This document shows, in pieces, positions 15,721 through 24,857 of a DNA stretch of 64,000 bases. The notes below the pieces were generated by a model, which ran no database searches, was not told where the DNA came from, and saw nothing but the letters and a program-made list of their open reading frames with translations. Position numbers and translations under genes: made by a program. The stretch is taken from positions 51,587 to 115,586 of the forward strand of contig JAJZSL010000004.1 of assembly GCA_021849805.1 (NCBI GenBank). Reading direction: 5' to 3'. How positions within the stretch are numbered: the stretch's first letter is position 1; every line of letters starts with the position of its first letter. The stretch comes from a bacterium (GTDB lineage Bacteria > Verrucomicrobiota > Verrucomicrobiia > Chthoniobacterales > UBA6821).

Positions 15721-18054
15721 ATGAAATGGTTACAGCACTTCTCTCCTTTCTTTTGTCGGTTTCTTGATTGTTGGAGAAGAAAGCGTTTCCCTTTCTTAGG
15801 TCTTGTGTTAGCAGCCATGGTAGGAATCTTCCTGGAAGAGAAGTTCTCTTTCCCAAGCATGTGGATATTGGGTGGGAGCTCACTTCTAGGTGGCCTGCTC
15901 ATCGTTTTGCTCTGGAAGAGAAGTTCCTTTCTGGAGCTCGATCAACTTTTCTTCTTTCTCCTGGTGGCCTGCTTCTTTGCTACGCTGCATGCTTGGAGTG
16001 GGAGAGAGAACCCTGCTCGTGCGCTCGCCTCCCTACTCAATAAATGTGGCCATGATATTAGTGTCGAAGGAAGAATCGTTAGTGAGCCGAAGGTCTCCCC
16101 GAGCCAGCATGTCTCCTTTCTCTTGCAAGTTGAGAACATAAAAATTGACTTTATGGACAAAGAGATTTCTCCGGTGACAATGTTTGTGAGCTGGGAGGGC
16201 GTTCTACCAACTCGGGGAGACCATGTAAGGCTCCGAGCGCTTCCCAGCGATCTGGAGCCAGTGCGCAATCCCGGTGAATTTGATTGCTCCACTTGGCTAG
16301 CGCGTCAAGGAGTCTACACGCTCTTGAAAATGGATCCCGCCAATCCAGGAGATCTCTCCCCTTCAACAACGCTGCTCTGCAGAGTGATGCGTTGGGTCGA
16401 GCAAGTACGCCGATCCATGGAGTATTCCCTTACCCTTGGAATTGAAGGTGATGGGGACATCGTCAAGCTCCTCAAAGCTCTTGTGCTAGGAATACATGAA
16501 TCGGAGGGTAGTGATTTTTTGAGAGATTTCCAACAGACCGGAACACTTCATCTCTTTGCGGTGAGCGGGCTTCATATCAGTATGCTTGCAACAATCATTT
16601 GGTTTGTTCTCAAACTATCTCCTCTTCCCCGCTGGGGAAGGCTCCTTTTAATAATCCCCTTGCTCTTTTTCTATGTTCTGATCACCGGATGTCGTCTAGG
16701 GAGTCTACGAGCAGCAACCATGACATCCTTCATATTAGTTGGTTTTCTTTTTTATCGACGACCTCCCATGGTCAATAGCTTGGCAGCAGCAGCTTTTCTT
16801 CTACTCCTTTGGGATACAAATGTTCTCTTCTCTCTGGGGTGGCAGTTTTCTTTTTGCGTTGTTCTCTCCATTCTGCTTCTGGCCTCTCCGCTAGAGAGAA
16901 AACTTGCTCTGCTTGCTGCTCCAGATCCTTTGCTACCCAAGAAGTTGATCACACCGTGGCAGCAGCGGTGTTATGATCTCTTGCACCATTTCTTCAAGCT
17001 TTTGGCAGTATCACTAGCAGCTTGGCTCGGAGCTCTCTTCCCCTCGCTCTACTATTTTCATCAACTCTCCTTCTCCTCACTGGGAGCCAATATTCTGGCC
17101 GTTCCGCTTGCTTTTCTTCTTCTCTCTCTCTCCGTTCTTGTTCTCCTTTTAGGACCTTTTTTCCCCTGGATAGCCACTGTTTTCAATAATAGTAATTGGC
17201 TTTGCGCAAAATGCCTCCTTCTGCTTGTTCATGGCTTCGCCTTGCTGCCCTTGAGTTCTCTCTCGCTGAGCATGGCTGGCAGGCTCCATCCGAAAATGAC
17301 TATTTTTGATCTTCCTTCCGCTCAAGCCCTCCTGCTCCAGAGCGAAGGTAAAACCTGGCTCCTCAACACAGGAAGCGCTAAGAGTGCCACTCAAACACTC
17401 CTCCCTTTTTTTGCTTCTCAGGGAATCAATAGGCTGGAGGGGGTCATCGTCACTCAGGTCAATGCTGCTCACCTTGGAGGTGCTCCTATCCTTCTTGAGC
17501 AGCTTGCGGCAGGCTCTTTTCTCTCTCCTCTAGGAGCCAGGCATTCTTTGCTTGAGAGGAAAATATTAGCATCTCTCACTCATTTCCATGAAAAGCGCAC
17601 ACTGCTTCAAGCAGGAGATAGAATTGCTTTTTCTAAGACTCTTTCTGCAGAAATACTTCCTTTTTTGGATTCATCACTTGTTCTGAAAATAGATTTTCAT
17701 GGTGCAACTCTCCTTCTTCTGCCTGCTATTGGTCCTGACGCAGAGCACTGGCTGCTTGAGCATGTTTCTAGAGAACAATTACAATCGAGTATCCTCCTTC
17801 TGCCCGCTGGAGGAGAAGCTTTAGAAGAATCTTTCCTCAAGACTCTTTCCCCACGTGTCGTGATCATGGGCCGCTCTTTTCTCGAAGCCTCTTCCTTTCA
17901 TCGGAGAGAAGAGGTGGAGAAACTCATCAAGAAGGAGGGGATTCTTTTTCTTGATCAGCGAGAGAGTGGCGCTCTCATCCTGGATTTCCTGCCAACAAAA
18001 ATCTTACTTCATTCCTTTCTCAAGCCACAAGAGGAGAGCGAGCTGGAGCTCTAA
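15721..18054 (+). CDS. comEC: DNA internalization protein ComEC/Rec2 family
   Basis: The 777-residue protein is a polytopic membrane protein with the competence core: LKALVLGIHESE near residue 253, then FAVSGLHISMLATIIW, and many membrane segments to about residue 515. An N-terminal OB-like domain (about 95-210) precedes it. In known ComEC the C-terminal metallo-beta-lactamase-like domain carries a THxDxDH metal site; here the equivalent reads TQVNAAHLGG and the earlier Asp is Asn (LLNTG), so that domain looks inactive. ComEC carries single-stranded DNA across the inner membrane. The frame also opens from a TTG at 15700, but ATG 15721 is preferred. Confidence 0.9.
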   Translation: MKWLQHFSPFFCRFLDCWRRKRFPFLGLVLAAMVGIFLEEKFSFPSMWILGGSSLLGGLLIVLLWKRSSFLELDQLFFFLLVACFFATLHAWSGRENPARALASLLNKCGHDISVEGRIVSEPKVSPSQHVSFLLQVENIKIDFMDKEISPVTMFVSWEGVLPTRGDHVRLRALPSDLEPVRNPGEFDCSTWLARQGVYTLLKMDPANPGDLSPSTTLLCRVMRWVEQVRRSMEYSLTLGIEGDGDIVKLLKALVLGIHESEGSDFLRDFQQTGTLHLFAVSGLHISMLATIIWFVLKLSPLPRWGRLLLIIPLLFFYVLITGCRLGSLRAATMTSFILVGFLFYRRPPMVNSLAAAAFLLLLWDTNVLFSLGWQFSFCVVLSILLLASPLERKLALLAAPDPLLPKKLITPWQQRCYDLLHHFFKLLAVSLAAWLGALFPSLYYFHQLSFSSLGANILAVPLAFLLLSLSVLVLLLGPFFPWIATVFNNSNWLCAKCLLLLVHGFALLPLSSLSLSMAGRLHPKMTIFDLPSAQALLLQSEGKTWLLNTGSAKSATQTLLPFFASQGINRLEGVIVTQVNAAHLGGAPILLEQLAAGSFLSPLGARHSLLERKILASLTHFHEKRTLLQAGDRIAFSKTLSAEILPFLDSSLVLKIDFHGATLLLLPAIGPDAEHWLLEHVSREQLQSSILLLPAGGEALEESFLKTLSPRVVIMGRSFLEASSFHRREEVEKLIKKEGILFLDQRESGALILDFLPTKILLHSFLKPQEESELEL

Positions 18055-18124
18055 GAGAATGCATCAAGCCGATATTCTGAGCTTGCTTATTTTGTGCCGA
18101 TCTATTTGAAGCGATCAGAAAAAT

Positions 18125-18199
18125 TGGAGGCGAGGGTCGGAATCGAACCGACGAATGGGGCTTTTGCAGAGCCCAGCCTTACCACTTGGCTACCTCGCC
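18125..18199 (-). tRNA. tRNA-Cys (GCA)
   Basis: Read on the minus strand, GGCGAGG at the 5' end pairs with CCTCGCC at the 3' end, followed by U73 (the Cys discriminator) and an encoded CCA. The anticodon arm is GGGCT-CTGCAAA-AGCCC, giving anticodon GCA. The T arm contains GGTTCGATTCC. It is followed upstream on the same strand by tRNA-Val with 13 bases between them. Confidence 0.95.
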
Positions 18200-18212
18200 C
18201 TTAGAAGAACTA

Positions 18213-18284
18213 TGGGCAGTGAGGGATTTGAACCCCCGACCAACTCGGTGTAAACGAGCCGCTCTACCACTGAGCTAACTGCCC
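18213..18284 (-). tRNA. tRNA-Val (UAC)
   Basis: On the minus strand the acceptor GGGCAGT pairs with ACTGCCC, the D arm reads TAGCTCAGTGGTAGAGC, and the anticodon loop TTTACAC gives UAC (valine). The T arm is GGGGTTCAAATCCC. CCA is not encoded. A MITE-like element begins only 11 bases from its 5' end. Confidence 0.94.
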
Positions 18285-18294
18285 TGAAGCTTAC

Positions 18295-18454
18295 AGTCAA
18301 ATTACTTAGAAATTAAAGGAAATTGACTTGATCTTTTTTAAAAAGTGCAGCGTTCTCCTCCCATCACCCTATCGTTGAGATAGCGCTCGGTCTTCGGCCT
18401 TGCCTTTTTTAAAAATCTCTACACTCTTTCCTGTCATTTCTAAGTAATTTGACT
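18295..18454. mobile_element. MITE-like element, copy 1 (160 bp)
   Basis: The element is bounded by near-perfect inverted ends AGTCAAATTACTTAGAAAT and ATTTCTAAGTAATTTGACT. Inside are a small hairpin CTATC-GTTGA-GATAG, the conserved stretch GCGCTCGGTCTTCGGCC and two T6AAAA(A) tracts placed symmetrically. It has no coding capacity. The same 160-bp unit occurs inverted at 19588-19747, and remnants lie at 23427-23460 and 25001-25072. It lies next to the tRNA pair. Confidence 0.8.
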
Positions 18455-18577
18455 AAAAAGTGGCGATAACAATTCCTCTCTTTTGCTCAAGAGGCAAGCT
18501 TTTTTTAATAGTGTTGATTGTAGGGAAGATTCTTTTACTCTTTTGAATTCGGACCAAATGAACGGACCAAATGAAAA

Positions 18578-19531
18578 ATGAATAAAATCTTTCAATATTT
18601 CTTTTACACCCTTTTTTGTGGATTTCTTTTTTCTTCCTCAATATTGTTGGGGGAAGTAGCTCAGAGTTTCTCTGCAACAAAGCACCATCAGCTTCTTAGA
18701 GCTGTTGATTTAAATGATGAGGAGCTTCTAAAAATTGGAATTAAAATTTGGCAGAATCAATGTGGAGTTTGGGAGATGCCTGATAAGATGTCTGGTGTCA
18801 ACGAAATAATGAAGCAACGAGTCACTGCTTGGGAAGATAGTGGGAGTGATGATGCTCAGAATAGCCATGCCCTTATTGGCATTGGACAATTTATTTGGTA
18901 CCCAGATTCCAATCCAAAAATCTTCCAAGAAGAGTGGCCCCATGTTGCACGTTTTTTAGAAGACCATGGTGTTGATATTCCAAAATGGGCAAGGAGAGGA
19001 TGTCCTTGGCCAAATAGAGAAGCCTTTGAGAATGATTTGGAGGGACCTCGATTAACTCATCTAAGAGAGCATCTCGTCAAAAGAAAAGCTATCATCGAGC
19101 AAACACGGACTATTGCTCAACGCCTGGATAAGGCTCTTGCTAACATTCAAGCAGATCTTGATGAAGAGATCGCAACGGCGACAGGGACTGATTCAGAGGG
19201 ATTACCAACAAGCGTAGCAACAAAGAAGAAAATCACTGATCGCTTCAATCAAATTCTATCGATGAAGAAGCCTTCTGGTCTCTATGCACTGATGGACTAT
19301 GTTCATTTTTGTGGTGAAGGAATTCTGAAAACAGAACGTAATGAAGAGCATCCTAATGGATGGGGGCTACGCCAAGTTCTTGATCAGATGAAACAAGAGA
19401 CCATAGAGTGCCAAGGGCCGCTAGAAGCCTTTGTTGATGCAGCAACAGATCTTTATCCTTATGGCAGTGGAAGTGATGATCGTGACTATGCTCACCATCG
19501 CTATGAAACGTATCTCTCCTTTTCTTTGTGA
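18578..19531 (+). CDS. Conserved exported protein of unknown function
   Basis: The 317-residue protein starts with a signal peptide (hydrophobic about residues 5-25, likely cut near LLGEVAQS). The mature part has Trp, Cys and Pro-rich conserved-looking motifs: IWQNQCGVWE, HALIGIGQFIWYPDSN, WPHVARFLEDHGVDIPKW and CPWPNREAFENDL. From memory, these match a widespread family of uncharacterised secreted proteins with a GIGHFIWYP-type motif; no activity is known to me. The C-terminal half is helical and includes SGLYALMDYVHFCGEG and GWGLRQVLDQM. The gene sits alone between two inverted MITE-like copies 124 bases upstream and 57 bases downstream. Confidence 0.72.
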   Translation: MNKIFQYFFYTLFCGFLFSSSILLGEVAQSFSATKHHQLLRAVDLNDEELLKIGIKIWQNQCGVWEMPDKMSGVNEIMKQRVTAWEDSGSDDAQNSHALIGIGQFIWYPDSNPKIFQEEWPHVARFLEDHGVDIPKWARRGCPWPNREAFENDLEGPRLTHLREHLVKRKAIIEQTRTIAQRLDKALANIQADLDEEIATATGTDSEGLPTSVATKKKITDRFNQILSMKKPSGLYALMDYVHFCGEGILKTERNEEHPNGWGLRQVLDQMKQETIECQGPLEAFVDAATDLYPYGSGSDDRDYAHHRYETYLSFSL

Positions 19532-19587
19532 CCTGCTAGAAATCTCTTTTAACTAATGTTCTTTTGGATAGGAGAGAGAGGAACTAT

Positions 19588-19747
19588 AGTCAAATTACTT
19601 AGAAAGTAGAGGAGAGAGCGCAGGGATTTTTAAAAAAGGCAAGGCCGAAGACCGAGCGCTATCTCAACGATAAGGTGATGGGAGGAGAACGCTGCCTTTT
19701 TTAAATAAGATCAAGTCCATTTCCTGTCATTTCTAAGTCATTTGACT
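19588..19747. mobile_element. MITE-like element, copy 2 (160 bp, inverted relative to copy 1)
   Basis: Same length and same ends as copy 1. The reverse complement of this copy matches copy 1 along its whole length with scattered differences, including the internal hairpin and the GGCCGAAGACCGAGCGC stretch. It ends 13 bases before the start codon of the glucan phosphorylase gene, so it may carry that gene's promoter or leader. Confidence 0.8.
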
Positions 19748-19760
19748 CTCAATCAAAACA

Positions 19761-22316
19761 ATGAACTCACCAATAACCTTTCATGTCATTCCTCAGCTTC
19801 CTCCTACACTAGAGCCTCTGCGAGAGCTTGCTTACAATATGTGGTGGAGTTGGGAACCAAGAGCACGGCGTCTTTTTCGAGAGCTTGACAGGAAGCTCTG
19901 GGAACAGAGCAATCATAATCCTGTGATGATGCTTCAGCGCTGCCGTCAATGGCGACTCATCGAACTAAGCGAAAATGAAGAGTATCTTACGGAACTTGGG
20001 GATGTACTTACGACATTTCGTCAATATCTTGAGCGGAAGGATACGTATGCATCAACGCGAGAAAATCCTTCGATTGCTTATTTTTCAGCCGAGTATGGAC
20101 TTCATGAATCCTTCCCCAATTATTCTGGAGGTCTTGGTATTCTCTCAGGAGATCATTGTAAATCAGCTTCTGATCTTGGACTCCATTTCACAGCGGTGGG
20201 ACTTCTCTATCGAGATGGTTATTTCAAACAACAAATCAACACGCATGGATGGCAAGAGACTGGTGAGCTCCATCAAGCTTTCCACTATTTACCCATAACA
20301 GAGGTGCAATGCAACAAGGAGCCTTTAAAAATCAGTATTGAGCTTCCAGGGAGAGTTCTGATGGCACGAGTTTGGCAAATAGCACTTGGACGCATTAACA
20401 TCTATCTTCTGGATACAACCATTCCAGAGAATAGGCCTACCGATCAGCATATTTCAGCAGCACTCTACGGTGGCAATCATGAGAGGCGCATTCAACAAGA
20501 GATCCTCCTTGGTGTGGGAGGAGTACGTTTATTGAAAGCGCTAGGAATCACACCTCAAGTTTTTCACATGAACGAAGGCCACTCGGCTTTCCTTTCCCTA
20601 GAGAGAATACGTGACCTGATGACTTGTGAAGAAAATCGAGTTGACTTCTCGACTGCTTTTCAGGCTGTAGCTGCTTCTAATATTTTCACAACACACACTC
20701 CTGTGCCTGCCGGCAATGATGCATTTGCTCAAGAGCTCATGAGAAGTTATTTTGGCTATTATCCTGAAATAGTCGGTATTTCCTGGGAAGAGTTGATGCA
20801 TCTAGGATCGATGGGGAAGGGTGATCATACTCTCTTTAGTATGACAGTTCTGGCACTGAAGACGAGTCGCTTTGCCAATGGAGTGAGCAAACTTCATGGT
20901 CAAGTCAGTCGACGCTTGTGGCAAGATCTCTGGAGCAATGTGCCGGTTGAGGAGGTCCCGATTACTAGTATTACTAATGGAGTTCATGCCAAGACATGGG
21001 CCGCTGGAGAGTTTCACGATCTTTATTGGAAATACCTTGGAAAAGACTGGGAAGATCGGCAAGGGGAGTTGGAATTTTGGCGTGGGGTTATTGATATTCC
21101 CGATCATGTTCTCTGGAATGTACACCAAGTGCTCAAGGAGCGCATGATTGAATTCCTACGAGAGCGCCTTCGCAGAGAACGTCTTCGCAACGAGGAGTCT
21201 CCTTCTCAAATTCGTAAGGTCGATCATCTACTTCATCGAGATATTTTAACGATTGGTTTTGCAAGACGCTTTGCAACTTATAAGCGTGGAGCCCTTCTCT
21301 TTAGTGATTTAGAGAGGCTAGAGCATCTAGTGACTCATCCAGATCATCCAGTTCAATTTATTTTTGCAGGGAAAGCTCATCCTGCTGATGAAGAGGGTAA
21401 GAAGATTATTCAGCAAGTCTATCAACACTCACGCGATCCACGTTTTAGGAATCGCATTATTTTTGTGGAGGATTATGATATCAATGTTGGCCGACGGCTC
21501 TACCAAGGATGTGACCTTTGGCTCAACAATCCACTCCGTCCTTATGAAGCAAGTGGAACTAGTGGCATGAAGCTTCCTCTCAATGGTGGCATTAATCTCA
21601 GTGTTTTGGATGGCTGGTGGCTAGAAGGCTATAATGGTAAGAATGGTTGGGCTATTGGAGCTGATTTTAGCGATGGAGAAGAGCAGGAGCAAAATGAAGC
21701 TGACATTGCAAGCCTCCTCAATATTTTAGAAAATCAAATTGTCCCGCTCTATTACACAAAACCAGATGGTCACCTTCCTCTAGCCTGGATTCAGCTGATG
21801 CGTGAGTCAATGCGTACGGTAGTTCCTAACTTCAACACACACCGTATGGTCCAACAGTATCATGAATTGTTCTACAAGCCTGCTGCTCGAGGATATGAGC
21901 TAATGAAGCATGATGGTTTTAGAGCAGCACGTGAACTCAGTTCTTGGAAAGAGAAAATGTTAACGGCATGGCCCTCCATAAAAATTATTGGTTATCAAAT
22001 TCTTCCTTCTAAAGATCATCCTGATTTTTTTGTTGGTGAAAAAGTTGAACTCACAGCCTCTCTTCATCTCGGTTCCATTCGGCCAGAAGATCTTTGTGTT
22101 CAAGCTTACATTGAAACCTTAGAGCAGAATCGAGTGATTGACCCTTATCTTGAGGAGCTCCATGTTCAGAGCGTCTTATCAGAAGGCCTTTTCCTCTATA
22201 GTGGTATTATTCCTGCTAGAGAGAGTGGAACATATAGTTTAAATCTGCGCGTTATTCCCAAGCATCCTTATCTATTACAAGCTCACGAAATGAAGCTCAT
22301 CACCTGGGCACGATAG
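19761..22316 (+). CDS. glgP: Alpha-glucan phosphorylase (GT35)
   Basis: The 851-residue enzyme is of the DUF3417-containing phosphorylase type. The N-terminus LPPTLEPLRELAYNMWWSWEP is typical of that branch. The body contains YFSAEYGLHESFPNYSGGLG, FHMNEGHSAFLSLERI, THTPVPAGNDAF and the PLP lysine in EASGTSGMKLPLNGG near residue 600. A C-terminal beta domain follows after about residue 735. It releases glucose-1-phosphate from glycogen or maltodextrin in the cytoplasm. No other glycogen gene is adjacent. The start codon lies right behind MITE-like copy 2. Confidence 0.95.
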   Translation: MNSPITFHVIPQLPPTLEPLRELAYNMWWSWEPRARRLFRELDRKLWEQSNHNPVMMLQRCRQWRLIELSENEEYLTELGDVLTTFRQYLERKDTYASTRENPSIAYFSAEYGLHESFPNYSGGLGILSGDHCKSASDLGLHFTAVGLLYRDGYFKQQINTHGWQETGELHQAFHYLPITEVQCNKEPLKISIELPGRVLMARVWQIALGRINIYLLDTTIPENRPTDQHISAALYGGNHERRIQQEILLGVGGVRLLKALGITPQVFHMNEGHSAFLSLERIRDLMTCEENRVDFSTAFQAVAASNIFTTHTPVPAGNDAFAQELMRSYFGYYPEIVGISWEELMHLGSMGKGDHTLFSMTVLALKTSRFANGVSKLHGQVSRRLWQDLWSNVPVEEVPITSITNGVHAKTWAAGEFHDLYWKYLGKDWEDRQGELEFWRGVIDIPDHVLWNVHQVLKERMIEFLRERLRRERLRNEESPSQIRKVDHLLHRDILTIGFARRFATYKRGALLFSDLERLEHLVTHPDHPVQFIFAGKAHPADEEGKKIIQQVYQHSRDPRFRNRIIFVEDYDINVGRRLYQGCDLWLNNPLRPYEASGTSGMKLPLNGGINLSVLDGWWLEGYNGKNGWAIGADFSDGEEQEQNEADIASLLNILENQIVPLYYTKPDGHLPLAWIQLMRESMRTVVPNFNTHRMVQQYHELFYKPAARGYELMKHDGFRAARELSSWKEKMLTAWPSIKIIGYQILPSKDHPDFFVGEKVELTASLHLGSIRPEDLCVQAYIETLEQNRVIDPYLEELHVQSVLSEGLFLYSGIIPARESGTYSLNLRVIPKHPYLLQAHEMKLITWAR

Positions 22317-22362
22317 ATCATCTACGTGTTCAGCCAATTAAATTGCTCTTAAAGAAAGGGAA

Positions 22363-23265
22363 CTACGTGAGTGAAGCATCAGTAAGAGCCTTTTTCATTG
22401 CTTCAAGAGGTGGGGGACGATCTAGCCATTGTTGAAAGGCAAGTGCCCCTTGATATAAGAGCATAGAAAGACCATTGGAAACTTGAGCTCCAGCGTTCAT
22501 GGCTGATTTCATCAGCGCAGTTCTTGAAGAAGAGTAGACCATGTCGTAGAAATAGTGATTTTTATGGAAGAGATAGGATGGAATCAAGGGAGCATCATTG
22601 CTCGTTGCGCTAGGAGGAGTTGCATTGATGATCAGATCAACATGCGGCATAACCATGGAGAGGGCCTGCTCAGAGAGCTCTACTGCTTCTATGGAGATAG
22701 CTTCGGCAACATATTCGGACAATGCTCTGACCTGCGGTTCCAGTGTAGCAGGAGTACGGCTTGCTAAGATCAGCTTGCAGCATCCCTCCAAAATGGATTG
22801 AGCTGCCATAGCCCCTCCAGCACCACCACTAGCTCCCAAAATGAGTATGCGTTGAGCTGGTAGGGGAAGATTCCATGTTTCCTTCAGTGCCATGACTAAC
22901 CCTGGGCCATCTGTGTTATAGCCCAGGAGACGTCCCTCAGTCATGAGAATGGTATTCACCGCTCCCAAAAACTGAGCATGATGACTAACTTCATCAAGGT
23001 AGGGAATCACTGCTTTTTTATAGGGAGTTGTGATATTGAGACCCAAGAAGCCCAATGCTAGAAGTTTTTGGAGAGTTTGCTCCAATTCTTCCGGCCTTAC
23101 TTCGATTGGAAGATAACAATAGGGAAGATGAGCTGCCCCAAAAGCAGCATGATGCATCCGAGGAGAGAGAGAATGAGCTACCGGGAAACCTAGAAGCCCA
23201 AATCGATCCTCTGGAGAAAGTAGCTGATCGCAATTTTTTGTGGAGAGTAGGTCCGCCGCTTTCAA
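22363..23265 (-). CDS. aroE: Shikimate dehydrogenase AroE (non-ATG start)
   Basis: The protein carries all AroE marks: GFPVAHSLSPRMHHAAF at the substrate site, GLNITTPYKKAV with the catalytic lysine, GAVNTI, GYNTDGPG, the NADP loop GASGGAGGA, and the C-terminal NGLSMLLYQGALAFQQW. It reduces 3-dehydroshikimate in the chorismate pathway. No in-frame ATG lies before the catalytic core. A TTG at 23265 gives 300 residues; a TTG at 23328 would add a very hydrophobic 21-residue stretch not expected in a cytoplasmic enzyme, and a stop lies just above it. I prefer 23265. Confidence 0.9.
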   Translation of the reverse strand: MKAADLLSTKNCDQLLSPEDRFGLLGFPVAHSLSPRMHHAAFGAAHLPYCYLPIEVRPEELEQTLQKLLALGFLGLNITTPYKKAVIPYLDEVSHHAQFLGAVNTILMTEGRLLGYNTDGPGLVMALKETWNLPLPAQRILILGASGGAGGAMAAQSILEGCCKLILASRTPATLEPQVRALSEYVAEAISIEAVELSEQALSMVMPHVDLIINATPPSATSNDAPLIPSYLFHKNHYFYDMVYSSSRTALMKSAMNAGAQVSNGLSMLLYQGALAFQQWLDRPPPLEAMKKALTDASLT

Positions 23266-23426
23266 AGTAGTCAGAAAAAAGAGAAAGAAAAAAAAGAGGG
23301 AGCTGATGAAGGAGAGAAGAAAGATCAATTTCTCGACTGCTTAGAAATAAACTTCAGGAAGCAAAATTGATTTTATGGAAAGGAAGTTGGTAGGAAAAGT
23401 GCTTTTAGAGAAGCTGTACATACTGT

Positions 23427-23460
23427 AGTCAATTTCCTGTCATTTCTAAGTAATTTGACT
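23427..23460. mobile_element. MITE-like element remnant, copy 3 (34 bp)
   Basis: Only the outer six bases of the left end (AGTCAA) and the whole right end, from TTTCCTGTC to TTTGACT, remain, joined directly. It is flanked as TAGTCAA...TTGACTA, consistent with a TA target. It looks like an internal deletion product of the 160-bp element. It lies between aroE and the ATPase gene. Confidence 0.7.
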
Positions 23461-23546
23461 ATCACCCACAAGCCAGTCGTCAAAAACTTCTTAAGGCTTA
23501 GCATCAAGAACGCAAGTGAAATAAAAAAGTGGTACTTGGGTTTATT

Positions 23547-24857
23547 CTAGCTCAACATCCACTCCCAAGCTGGTAGAAGCTTGATTCCCCGTGGAATTTC
23601 AGGCAAAGCAAGATGTGATTCTAATGTGAGAATGAGGCGCTGAGCTCGTGGATATGTTTTATGTGCTTCTTCTAAAGCATGAATTTCACGGTGCAATGTT
23701 ATTGAGTCATGAAGTGAAGTACAAACTTGAATGAGATTTTCTTTTCCATTGGGATAGCGCACTAAAAAATCGACTTCCGTTTCATCATCATTGTGAACAT
23801 AGGCAACTTCAGCACGTCGACGTTGGAGCTCTACAAAAATTGCAGTTTCTAGAGCATGCCCCGTGTTTGGTTTTCCGGAGCGATCAAAAAGAGGAATAAA
23901 GCCCGTATCGACGGGATAAATTTTCCTTGGACGAACTTGCCGACGCTTTTCAGAGTCCGTTGCAATTGAAATGGTATTGAGTAAAAAAGTATCTTTAAGA
24001 TGCTCTAAGAGCTCATAGAGCGTTTCACGACTCACGGCAATACCTTGTGATTTTAAATCAGTATTAAATTTCGTCATGGAAAAAAGTCCAGCGGGGTTAC
24101 TCAGTAAACGGCGTGTCATCCAGCGTAGTGCTATAACGTTGCTGACTTGATGACGTTCAATGACGTCACGAAGTAACAGGACATCGATGTACTCTTGTAA
24201 TAATTGTAAACGATCGGGAGTGCTCAGAAATTGAACCTCGGGCAGGCCTCCTAGCTTGAGAAAGCGAGCGAATTGATGATCAAGAGTCAATTTTTTTTTA
24301 GAAGTGAGATGAGAAATTTTCGATGGGATTTCTTTTTTGTGATGTCTGAGAAATTCTGAAAAACTGAAGGGATAAATTGGAATTTCCCAAGCACGTCCTC
24401 TCATAGATGTTGCAATTTCACGACTAAGGAGTTTTGCAGAGGAACCTGAAAGGAAAATTTCATACTCAACATCATCGAGAAGGCGTCGGATAAAGCGCTC
24501 CCATCCATCGATACGTTGGATTTCATCAAAGAAAAAAGTTTTTTTTCCTCTACAGGGAAAAAGACGTTCATGAATTTCTGGGATCAAGGAGCATTGACTC
24601 AACTCTAAATCAGGAAGTCGCTCATCTTCAAAGTTGAAATAGAGAAGTTGTTCGGGTGCCCTTCCTTTGTTCATCAAATTATTACGACTCTGATGTAGGA
24701 AAGTTGTTTTCCCAGCACGACGCATGCCAATCACAGCAAAAGCCTTTTCTCGAATAGAAGGGAAAGGGGTATTGCGATGGGTAAGCTCTTTTTTGTAGGG
24801 TTCTACACCAAGGAGGATTTTTTCCTTGAGAACTTCTTCCAAAAATTGGACTTTCAT
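23547..24857 (-). CDS. AAA_14/DUF4143-type ATPase
   Basis: The 436-residue protein has Walker A as GMRRAGKTTF (residues 44-53), Walker B as KTFFFDEIQR (about 104-113), the sensor FLSGSSAKLLSREIATSMRG, and a C-terminal DUF4143 domain ending in the PD-(D/E)XK-like ETEVDFLVRYPNGKENLIQV. Many bacteria carry several such genes, often scattered and horizontally transferred; their roles are poorly known and some are toxin-antitoxin-like or phage-linked. It has no operon partners and is flanked on both sides by MITE-like remnants, which supports the idea that it was acquired. Confidence 0.88.
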   Translation of the reverse strand: MKVQFLEEVLKEKILLGVEPYKKELTHRNTPFPSIREKAFAVIGMRRAGKTTFLHQSRNNLMNKGRAPEQLLYFNFEDERLPDLELSQCSLIPEIHERLFPCRGKKTFFFDEIQRIDGWERFIRRLLDDVEYEIFLSGSSAKLLSREIATSMRGRAWEIPIYPFSFSEFLRHHKKEIPSKISHLTSKKKLTLDHQFARFLKLGGLPEVQFLSTPDRLQLLQEYIDVLLLRDVIERHQVSNVIALRWMTRRLLSNPAGLFSMTKFNTDLKSQGIAVSRETLYELLEHLKDTFLLNTISIATDSEKRRQVRPRKIYPVDTGFIPLFDRSGKPNTGHALETAIFVELQRRRAEVAYVHNDDETEVDFLVRYPNGKENLIQVCTSLHDSITLHREIHALEEAHKTYPRAQRLILTLESHLALPEIPRGIKLLPAWEWMLS

